DNA of 64,000 nt, taken from Parvicella sp963922585. Lineage in GTDB: Bacteria > Bacteroidota > Bacteroidia > Flavobacteriales_D > Parvicellaceae. The position numbers were made by a program, and so were the translations under genes. Of the stretch, positions 52,878 through 59,911 are shown one piece after another. The notes under the pieces are model-generated. The model was not told the origin of the DNA. It did no database searches and saw only the letters and a list, made by a program, of their open reading frames with translations. The DNA is taken from the NCBI GenBank assembly GCA_963922585.1, contig CAWUIK010000002.1:1-64000 (forward strand), in the 5' to 3' direction. Position 1 is the first letter of the stretch, and each line of letters begins with the position of its first letter.

Positions 52878-53785
52878 AATCATCCATTCGAATAGGGACA
52901 AGGAAGAGTGAATTAGCGCAATGGCAGGCTAAATTAGTCAAAGATTTATTAGAAAAACAAGGCGTTGCATCTCATTTAGTTTTGGTAGATTCTGAAGGAG
53001 ATCAAAATCAAACGGTACCATTGTATGAAATGGGTGTAGTAGGGGTTTTTACCAAAACTTTAGACATAGCATTACTCAATAATAAAATCGACATTGCCGT
53101 ACATTCTATGAAAGACGTTCCAGTTGGATTGCCCAAAGGAATTATTGAATTTGCTATACTCGAAAGAGGCGAAGTGGAAGATGTTTTTGTGAAGCATCCA
53201 AAGAATGAATTTTCAACTGCTATTGCGACAAGCAGTCTCAGAAGAAGATCGCAATGGCTCAACAAATATCCTGATTTTACAATTGAAGAATTGCGAGGAA
53301 ATGTAAATACGCGTCTTCAAAAAGTAGCGGGAAGCAATTGGAAAGGCGCAATTTTTGCCAAAGCAGGATTAGAAAGAATTAACGTTTTACCCAAAGATGC
53401 AGAAGTCCTAGAATGGATGATTCCAGCTCCTGCACAAGGTGCTATCATGGTGGTGGGAAGAGAAAATGAACCTGCATTTTTGGAGGCTTTGAAAACATTA
53501 AACCACACTAATACATCAAACTGTGTTACTATCGAACGACAAGTATTGAAAATTTTGGAAGGTGGTTGTACTGCACCCATTGCGGTAAATGTAAAAGAAA
53601 TGCAAGATAATTATAATGTTAGCGCAGGATTATACAGTCTTGATGGACAAAGAAAAGTAGAGGTTTTTGAGTCTTTTTCAAAAGTAGATCATAGTGTAAT
53701 TGCAACTCAAGTTTCCAAAATGCTTCTTAAAAATGGTGGCGAAGCAATCATGAAAGAAATAAAAGCATTCAATAATAAAAATTAA
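52874..53785 (+). CDS. hemC: Hydroxymethylbilane synthase (porphobilinogen deaminase)
   Basis: Polymerises four porphobilinogens into hydroxymethylbilane on a dipyrromethane cofactor. 303 residues. It starts at a TTG that overlaps the hemA stop codon (TTGA), so its translation is coupled to hemA. IRIGTRKSELAQWQAKLV at the N-terminus, the HSMKDVPVGLP block, TSSLRRRSQWL, the cofactor Cys in LEGGCTAPIAV and the catalytic Asp in the MKDVP block are all present. Confidence 0.95.
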   Translation: MKSSIRIGTRKSELAQWQAKLVKDLLEKQGVASHLVLVDSEGDQNQTVPLYEMGVVGVFTKTLDIALLNNKIDIAVHSMKDVPVGLPKGIIEFAILERGEVEDVFVKHPKNEFSTAIATSSLRRRSQWLNKYPDFTIEELRGNVNTRLQKVAGSNWKGAIFAKAGLERINVLPKDAEVLEWMIPAPAQGAIMVVGRENEPAFLEALKTLNHTNTSNCVTIERQVLKILEGGCTAPIAVNVKEMQDNYNVSAGLYSLDGQRKVEVFESFSKVDHSVIATQVSKMLLKNGGEAIMKEIKAFNNKN

Positions 53786-54477
53786 TGCCGATTAACGAAA
53801 TCAAAATACTGTCAACTAAGAAATTATCAAATGAACAAAGAGATAAGATTACATCTTTTGCTCATCTTGTTGATTTTGATGTTTTGAATGAAGTGTCATT
53901 AAATCCAGTTTTAAATAACATTCGTGAAAACATTATTTTCACAAGCTATAAAGGGGCACAAGAAGGCTTAAGGCTGCTTTCAAAAACTGCAAATCAACAT
54001 CATTTTTTGTGTATTGGAAATAAGTCATTAGAGTTGCTACAGAATAATAACTTGAATGTTTTGCATGCTGCGAATTATTCCTCAGACTTGGCTATTTGGA
54101 TTGTCAAAGAATTGCCTAAAGCCTCATTTACATATATGTGTAGTCCTGATAGATTAGATAATTTGCCGATAATCTTAGACAGTCAAAACATTGATTTTAA
54201 TGAAGTTTTCATATATGACACAGAAATTACGAATGTATCTTTATATCAAAGATTTCATTACGATATATATCTATGGTTTAGTCCCAAAGGTGTTAAAGCA
54301 TTCCAATCTTCAAAGTTGAAAATGCAAAATGCAAAACATATTTGTATAGGTAAAACAACTGCTCAAGAGGTTTTAAATACTTTTGAAATACAAGATAAAA
54401 ATCAAGTGATTTATCCCGAATTTCCCTCGGTAGAAGGGATGATTACACAAATTGAAAATACGATAAGCATCTATTAA
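53785..54477 (+). CDS. hemD: Uroporphyrinogen-III synthase
   Basis: Closes hydroxymethylbilane to uroporphyrinogen III. 230 residues; its ATG shares the A of the hemC stop (TAATG). HemD sequences are poorly conserved; two weakly similar Rossmann-like halves are seen (NIIFTSYKGAQEGLRLL, then LWFSPKGVKAFQSSK and HICIGKTTAQEVLN), the latter a recognisable family trait. The call rests partly on position between hemC and hemE. Confidence 0.88.
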   Translation: MPINEIKILSTKKLSNEQRDKITSFAHLVDFDVLNEVSLNPVLNNIRENIIFTSYKGAQEGLRLLSKTANQHHFLCIGNKSLELLQNNNLNVLHAANYSSDLAIWIVKELPKASFTYMCSPDRLDNLPIILDSQNIDFNEVFIYDTEITNVSLYQRFHYDIYLWFSPKGVKAFQSSKLKMQNAKHICIGKTTAQEVLNTFEIQDKNQVIYPEFPSVEGMITQIENTISIY

Positions 54478-54481
54478 TATT

Positions 54482-55507
54482 ATGATAAAAAACGATTTAT
54501 TTCTAAAAGCACTCAAAGGCGAATCCGTAAGTCGCCCACCTGTATGGATGATGCGTCAGGCAGGTAGATATTTGCCAGATTTTATGAAGTTAAAAATGGA
54601 ATATGATTTCTTTACAAGATGTCAAACACCAGAATTAGCAGCAGAAATCACAGTGATGCCCATTCATCAAATTGGTACAGATGCCGCGATTTTGTTTTCG
54701 GATATCTTGGTGATTCCTCAAGCCATGGGAATTGAAGTGCATATGAAACCTGATTTTGGTCCTTTTGTACCTAATCCAATTCGAAATATGCAAATGGTTG
54801 CCGATATTCCACCAACTGATGCAAAAGAAGCTTTGAAATATGTTTACGATGCTATTATGTTGACCAAACAAATGCTTAATGATGAAGTTCCTTTGATCGG
54901 TTTTGCTGGAAGTCCATGGACCATTTTGTGTTATGTAGTAGAAGGAAGAGGTTCTAAAACATTCGACAAAGCAAAAGGATTTTGTTTTGAACACCCTGAA
55001 GCAGCACATCTTTTATTGCAAAAAATCACCGATGTTACCATAGATTACCTTAAAGAAAAAGAAAAAGCAGGTGTCGATGCAGTTCAAATTTTCGACAGTT
55101 GGGGAGGATTACTTTCTCCAAAGGATTATCAAGAGTTTTCTATGCCTTACATCAATCAAATTACCAAAGCATTGAAAGACCTTACTCCAGTAATTGTGTT
55201 TGGAAAAGGATGTTGGTTTGCTCTTGAAGATTATGCTCAAACAGGCGTAAGCGCTTTGGGTGTGGATTGGACACTAAATGCAGATGTGGCAAGAAAATTA
55301 ACTGATAATAAAATTACACTACAAGGAAATTTTGATCCTGCAAGACTGCTTTCTCCTATTCCAAAGATTAAAACAATGGTAAAAGAAATGATTGATGCTT
55401 TTGGAACAGATAGATATATTGCCAACTTGGGACACGGTATTTTACCCAATATTCCAGTAGATCACGCCAAGGCGTTTGTAGATGCAGTGAAGGAATACGA
55501 GGGGTAA
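54482..55507 (+). CDS. hemE: Uroporphyrinogen decarboxylase
   Basis: Decarboxylates uroporphyrinogen III to coproporphyrinogen III. 341 residues. N-terminal RPPVWMMRQAGRYLP (about 18-32, active site Arg), ILFSDILVIPQAMGIEVH with the catalytic Asp, FAGSPWTILCYVVEG, FDSWGGLLSPKDYQEF, and NLGHGILPNIPVDHAKAFV near the end. It starts 5 bases after hemD. Confidence 0.95.
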   Translation: MIKNDLFLKALKGESVSRPPVWMMRQAGRYLPDFMKLKMEYDFFTRCQTPELAAEITVMPIHQIGTDAAILFSDILVIPQAMGIEVHMKPDFGPFVPNPIRNMQMVADIPPTDAKEALKYVYDAIMLTKQMLNDEVPLIGFAGSPWTILCYVVEGRGSKTFDKAKGFCFEHPEAAHLLLQKITDVTIDYLKEKEKAGVDAVQIFDSWGGLLSPKDYQEFSMPYINQITKALKDLTPVIVFGKGCWFALEDYAQTGVSALGVDWTLNADVARKLTDNKITLQGNFDPARLLSPIPKIKTMVKEMIDAFGTDRYIANLGHGILPNIPVDHAKAFVDAVKEYEG

Positions 55508-55657
55508 TCGGGGTTTGGTGTTCGGGGTTTTTGATTTTCGACTTAACGATAAGGGAAGATGGAGGATGTTTGATGTTTGAAGGGAGATGTGTGACTTAAA
55601 ATTGGAAAACCAAAACCTTTGTGCACTTTGCGGTTAAAACACTAAAAACTAATAATA
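55508..55657. other. Spacer between hemE and hemF with a GATG-rich repeat
   Basis: No gene. At 55554-55594 lies a GATG-rich segment (GATGGAGGATGTTTGATGTT, then TGAAGGGAGATGTG) resembling the flanks of the four-helix-bundle unit at 25375-25891. The stretch just before hemF, AAAACACTAAAAACTAATAATA, is a plain AT-rich leader. Confidence 0.5.
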
Positions 55658-56560
55658 ATGAAAGAAATTTTTTCAAAATTTATTGATCAATTACAACAGG
55701 ATATTTGTGTTGGCCTCGAACAAGAGGATGGATTAGCAAAATTTCAAGCTGATGAATGGAAAAGACCCGGAGGTGGTGGAGGAAAATCTATGGTAATTCA
55801 AAATGGAAATGTTTTTGAAAAAGGAGGCGTTAACGTTTCTAAAGTTTATGGAAAACTTCCAGACACAATGATGGAAAAATTTGGTGTAACAGATTCAGAT
55901 TTTTTCGCTTGTGGCATTTCCTTAGTCATTCATCCAAAGAATCCTTTTGTACCAACTACACACGCAAATTTTAGATATTTCGAACTGTACGACAAAGATG
56001 GCTACATCAGTAAATACTGGTTTGGTGGAGGACAAGATTTGACACCTTATTACTTTTTTGAGGAAGATGCCATTCATTTTCATCGAGTTTGTAAAACATT
56101 TTGTGACAATCATCATAAAGATTACTATACAAAATTCAAAAAATGGTGTAATGAATATTTCTTTAACTCTCACAGAAATGAAGCAAGAGGTATAGGTGGT
56201 ATCTTTTTCGATTACCTTTCAGAAAATGAAGAAATGACAAAAGAGCAACTTTATGCATTTGTAAAAGAAGCGGGAAATAATTTCTTAAATTGCTATTTAC
56301 CTATTGTAAGCAAAAGAAAAAACATTCCCTTCACTCAAGAGCAAAGAGATTGGCAAGAAATCAGAAGAGGAAGGTATGTAGAGTTTAATTTAGTTCATGA
56401 CAGAGGTACGATATTTGGTCTGAAAACCAACGGTAGAATTGAAAGCATACTTATGAGTTTGCCACCGCATGTGCAATGGAGATACGAACACCATCCAGAA
56501 ATTGGAACTCCAGAACACGAATTAGTTGAAGTTTTGACCCACGAAAGAGATTACGTATAA
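55658..56560 (+). CDS. hemF: Oxygen-dependent coproporphyrinogen-III oxidase
   Basis: Converts coproporphyrinogen III to protoporphyrinogen IX with O2. 300 residues. Family blocks: RPGGGGGKSMVIQNGNVFEK (about 37-56), VTDSDFFACGISLVIHPKNP, THANFRYFELY, WFGGGQDLTPYYFFEEDAIH and EIRRGRYVEFNLVHDRGTIF. No sign of the radical-SAM enzyme HemN here. Its stop overlaps the hemB ATG by one base. Confidence 0.95.
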   Translation: MKEIFSKFIDQLQQDICVGLEQEDGLAKFQADEWKRPGGGGGKSMVIQNGNVFEKGGVNVSKVYGKLPDTMMEKFGVTDSDFFACGISLVIHPKNPFVPTTHANFRYFELYDKDGYISKYWFGGGQDLTPYYFFEEDAIHFHRVCKTFCDNHHKDYYTKFKKWCNEYFFNSHRNEARGIGGIFFDYLSENEEMTKEQLYAFVKEAGNNFLNCYLPIVSKRKNIPFTQEQRDWQEIRRGRYVEFNLVHDRGTIFGLKTNGRIESILMSLPPHVQWRYEHHPEIGTPEHELVEVLTHERDYV

Positions 56561-57567
56561 TGGAATTGAACAACAGACATAGAAGATTAAGAACGAGTCC
56601 TTTTTTGAGAGACATCGTAAGGGAAAACTCTTTTTCTGTAAATGACTTTATTGTGCCTCTTTTTGTCGTAGAAGGAGAAAATATCAAAGAGGAAATCGCA
56701 TCCATGCCCAATTATTTTCGTTTTAGTTTGGATGAACTCACCAAAGAAATCGAAACGATTGTTGCTTTGGGATTAAAATCAGTTTTGGTATTCGTAAAAG
56801 TTCCCGAACAACTCAAAGACAACGAAGGAACTGAAGCCTTAAATCCTAATGGATTGATGCAAAGAAGCGTAAAACACATCAAATCTATTGCACCACAACT
56901 GGTTGTAATGACAGATGTAGCTTTGGATCCTTATTCTTCTTTTGGTCACGATGGTGTGGTAGAAAACAACGAAGTAGTAAACGACAAAACGGTTGATATA
57001 TTATCAAAAATGGCATTGTCTCACGCAGAAGCAGGAGCAGATTTTGTAGCACCATCAGACATGATGGATGGTAGAGTAGGAGCGATAAGAACACAACTTG
57101 ATCAAAGCAATTTTACCAATGTTGGTATTATGAGTTACAGTGCCAAATACGCTTCTTCATTTTACGGCCCGTTTAGAGATGCTTTGGATTCTGCTCCAGT
57201 ACCAGGATTGGCTTTAAAAGACAAAAAAACCTATCAAATGGATCCTTCAAACAGGCTGGAAGCCATCAAAGAAGTACTTTCCGACATTGACGAAGGAGCA
57301 GATATTGTGATGGTAAAACCCGGAATGGCTTATTTAGATATCGTAAGAGATATTGCCAATCAAGTAGAAGTTCCGATTTCTGTGTATCAAGTAAGTGGAG
57401 AATATGCTATGATAAAAGCAGCAGTTGCTCAAGGATGGTTGGAAGAAAAAGAAGTGGTATTGGAAAGTATTATCGCTTTCAAAAGAGCTGGCGCCAAATT
57501 AATTGCGAGTTATTTTGCAAAAGATGTAGCGAAGTGGTTGAGGGAGGATTTTAAAGCGACATTTTAA
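56560..57567 (+). CDS. hemB: Porphobilinogen synthase (5-aminolevulinate dehydratase)
   Basis: Condenses two 5-aminolevulinates to porphobilinogen. 335 residues. Catalytic Lys in IMSYSAKYASSFYGPFRDAL and in VMVKPGMAYLDIVRDI. The metal segment DVALDPYSSFGHDGVV has Asp and no cysteine in place of the zinc ligands, as in Mg2+- and K+-activated enzymes. ATG overlaps the hemF stop (TAATG), so the two are coupled. Confidence 0.95.
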   Translation: MELNNRHRRLRTSPFLRDIVRENSFSVNDFIVPLFVVEGENIKEEIASMPNYFRFSLDELTKEIETIVALGLKSVLVFVKVPEQLKDNEGTEALNPNGLMQRSVKHIKSIAPQLVVMTDVALDPYSSFGHDGVVENNEVVNDKTVDILSKMALSHAEAGADFVAPSDMMDGRVGAIRTQLDQSNFTNVGIMSYSAKYASSFYGPFRDALDSAPVPGLALKDKKTYQMDPSNRLEAIKEVLSDIDEGADIVMVKPGMAYLDIVRDIANQVEVPISVYQVSGEYAMIKAAVAQGWLEEKEVVLESIIAFKRAGAKLIASYFAKDVAKWLREDFKATF

Positions 57568-57731
57568 TACAATACAAAGACAGTGTGAACTAAGATGAGT
57601 AAAGTTTTTAAGCAAAAACCTATTGATTTCATATAAAAACACTATCTTTGGGTACAAATCAAGTTGTTAAACAACAGTCTTTTGAACCATAAAAGATAAA
57701 AATGTAGTTAAACTTTTTCTAATTTTCAACG

Positions 57732-58031
57732 TTGAACAAATCTATGAGCTCATTTACTTTATATATTAAAAATTCTAATAAAAAGGTTTTGGCTTTACTT
57801 AAACTCATTCGTGAATCGGAAGATATTGTTCTTGAAGAGAATGTTAATGATTACCATTTAACAGATGTTCAAAAATCAATCCTTGACCAAAGAAAAGTAG
57901 CCCATTTAACAGAAGCAAGCAAATCATTTTCTTGGGACGAAGTCAAAGAAAGAGCAAGAGCAAAGAAACTACAATTTAATTGTCAAGCAGGAAGCAGACC
58001 AAGAAATCACAGAGGCATACCGTTGGTATGA
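57732..58031 (+). CDS. Antitoxin of a second RelE/ParE-type pair, altered C-terminus
   Basis: A 99-residue frame. The part that matches family antitoxins runs to about residue 79: SSFTLYIKNSNKKVLALLKL, then YHLTDVQKSILDQRKVAHL and SWDEVKERARAKK, which usually ends the protein. Here the frame runs on for 20 unrelated residues (LQFNCQAGSRPRNHRGIPLV) because the usual stop is missing, and these codons overlap the start of the toxin frame. A -7-like TATCTTTG lies at 57643-57650. The first ATG at 57732 is inferred; ATG 57744 (MSSFTLYIK) is also possible. Confidence 0.7.
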   Translation: MNKSMSSFTLYIKNSNKKVLALLKLIRESEDIVLEENVNDYHLTDVQKSILDQRKVAHLTEASKSFSWDEVKERARAKKLQFNCQAGSRPRNHRGIPLV

Positions 58032-58254
58032 AAATAAATCTGAAGGACTTGGAGAACGCTTTTTAAGTGCTTTAGAAGACTGTTTTTATACTATTGATAT
58101 TAATCCTACAACCTACAAGAAAATTTATAAAGAACAAAGACAGGCAATTGTAAAAACTTTCCCTTTTGTAGTTATTTACGAACACAAAAACAATGACATC
58201 ATTGTTTATGCCGTTTTTGATACAAGAAAAGACCCAAACAAAAAATTTAGGTAA
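57967..58254 (+). pseudogene. RelE/ParE-family toxin without a start codon
   Basis: The frame (57967-58254, 95 codons) reads NYNLIVKQEADQEITEAYRW, YENKSEGLGERFLSALEDC and later AIVKTFPFVVIYEHKNNDII, followed by VYAVFDTRKDPNKKFR, a complete RelE/ParE toxin body. No ATG, GTG or TTG stands where the protein should begin. The junction AAAGAA|ACTACAAT would give both an antitoxin stop (TGA) and a toxin ATG if the four bases ATGA were restored between the two halves, so a 4-base deletion probably fused the two frames. The toxin is then unlikely to be made, unless from a rare start such as ATT at 57979. Confidence 0.75.
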
Positions 58255-58407
58255 TTTTTGAAATTTATGTTTCACAAAAAATTTCGAAGTTTTGGAAACT
58301 TAGTAGCCTTTCAAATTTTATTTTGGTGGGAGTAGCGGGGAATTAGGTATAGAAACAACTACTTTGTTTATTTATCCTGCTTTCAGTAATTGATACTAAT
58401 AATTTTA

Positions 58408-58415
58408 TACTTTTG
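58408..58415 (+). promoter_or_regulatory. Candidate -7 box (TACTTTTG)
   Basis: Matches TAnnTTTG, about 90 bases before the gene at 58501. A 20-residue reading frame (58437-58499) starting MGSNLENLSANHSKN lies between, without family resemblance. Confidence 0.3.
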
Positions 58416-58500
58416 TATTTAACAATAGATATCATTATGGGTTCAAATTTAGAAAATTTAAGTGCAAACCATTCGAAAAACGAAGTTTTAATTTTGTGAA

Positions 58501-58719
58501 ATGAAAATAATAATAGCAATTTTGCTGGTAGTGGGAACCTTAGTATTAAGAGAGTATCTATCTGGTGTTATGATAAGAAATAAGGCAAAGGATTATTTAT
58601 CTAAAAAACATCCAATGGCCCTGTCATTAGAAAGTAAGATACAAAGAGAGCATCCTGAATTTACTAGGTCTCAACAATTATATTATATAGGATCTATGTT
58701 AAAAAAATTATCTCAATAA
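58501..58719 (+). CDS. Small protein with one N-terminal membrane segment
   Basis: A 72-residue protein: an N-terminal hydrophobic segment (MKIIIAILLVVGTLVL), then a basic amphipathic part (KAKDYLSKKHPMALSLESKI). No recognised family. It is followed 5 bases later by another small membrane protein gene, so the two may be coexpressed. No start alternative is needed. Confidence 0.55.
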   Translation: MKIIIAILLVVGTLVLREYLSGVMIRNKAKDYLSKKHPMALSLESKIQREHPEFTRSQQLYYIGSMLKKLSQ

Positions 58720-58724
58720 ATAAA

Positions 58725-58922
58725 ATGCCGAAAACAAGTCAACAAAATAGAAATGACAATAAGTCTTTTAATGTCGCCTTAGTTTTAGCTATAATAACTT
58801 ACATCGTCATAAGTGTAAATTTAGATTTTGGTGTGTTTGGATATATTCTGTTACTTATACTGGTTATACCTTTTGGTACAGTCGTATTTATGATTTTACT
58901 GAGTATATTTTTGGACTCATAA
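58725..58922 (+). CDS. Small membrane protein, two transmembrane segments
   Basis: A 65-residue protein with two hydrophobic helices (NVALVLAIITYIVISVNLDF and GYILLLILVIPFGTVVFMIL) and a short polar N-terminus (PKTSQQNRNDNK). It begins 5 bases after the gene at 58501. No family was recognised. Confidence 0.55.
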   Translation: MPKTSQQNRNDNKSFNVALVLAIITYIVISVNLDFGVFGYILLLILVIPFGTVVFMILLSIFLDS

Positions 58923-59044
58923 TTTATTTGGTTATTCCCACTGCTCCAGCACGAAACCAAATTCAACAAAGTAATCCTTCTATATTATTTTTGTTTATTA
59001 GTTTTTGGCTGAATTTCCTTACTTTTATCAAAAAATAAAAGAAA

Positions 59045-59842
59045 ATGGATTACCAAAATATTTGCAGAGAAGTAGTAGCAGTTAGCCGAAGCATCGGGGA
59101 TTGGATGTGGCAGGAAAGAAAGAAATTTTCGGAAGCACAAGTGGAAACAAAATCTTTTAATAATCTCGTTTCTTATGTTGACAAAACCTCAGAAGAAAAA
59201 TTTGTTAAAGAACTGCTTCGCATACTTCCCGAAAGCGGAATTTTGGGAGAAGAAGGCTCCAATAGTAATCTTGATAATGACTTTATTTGGATTATTGATC
59301 CACTAGACGGAACTACCAATTATGTGCACGGCATTCCTGCGTATTGTACAAGCGTTGCACTTCAACATAAAGGAACAACTGTTTTGGGAGTCGTTTACGA
59401 ACCCAACAATAAAGAATGTTTTTATGCATGGAAAGGCAGTCCTGCTTACTGCAACGAGAACGAAATACATGTAAGTGACAAAAACAGTTTAAAGACTTCA
59501 CTTTTGGCAACAGGTTTTCCCTATGATGATTTTTCGAAAATGGAAAATTACATTGATATCTTGAAATTTTTTATGAAAGAAACCAGGGGCGTAAGAAGAA
59601 TTGGAGCAGCCGCTTTGGACTTGTGTTATGTTGCTTCGGGAATATTTGATGGATTTTACGAATATGCGCTTCAACCTTGGGATGTTGCCGCTGGAGCGTT
59701 TATCGTTCAACAAGCAGGCGGAAAAATTTCTGACTTTAGCAATGGCGAAAATTTCATAAAAGGTGGCGAGATTATTGCAGCAAATTCACACTTGCACGAA
59801 ACCATCCAAAAGAAAGTTGACTTCTTTTTTAATGGTCAGTAA
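59045..59842 (+). CDS. Inositol monophosphatase family protein (SuhB-like)
   Basis: Mg2+-dependent phosphatase of the inositol monophosphatase fold, 265 residues. Metal motifs: GEEGS in the segment ILGEEGSNSN (about 74), WIIDPLDGTTNYVHGIPAYC (about 88-107), and the C-terminal WDVAAGAFIVQQAGG (about 217). Substrate may be inositol-1-phosphate, or another phosphoester such as 3'-phosphoadenosine 5'-phosphate. No sulfate gene is adjacent. The next gene follows at 59912. Confidence 0.88.
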   Translation: MDYQNICREVVAVSRSIGDWMWQERKKFSEAQVETKSFNNLVSYVDKTSEEKFVKELLRILPESGILGEEGSNSNLDNDFIWIIDPLDGTTNYVHGIPAYCTSVALQHKGTTVLGVVYEPNNKECFYAWKGSPAYCNENEIHVSDKNSLKTSLLATGFPYDDFSKMENYIDILKFFMKETRGVRRIGAAALDLCYVASGIFDGFYEYALQPWDVAAGAFIVQQAGGKISDFSNGENFIKGGEIIAANSHLHETIQKKVDFFFNGQ

Positions 59843-59911
59843 GACTTTTAACTATTAAATTTGCCACTCGTTGTTTATACAAAACAACTTAAAACATTGA
59901 AAAACAAAACG

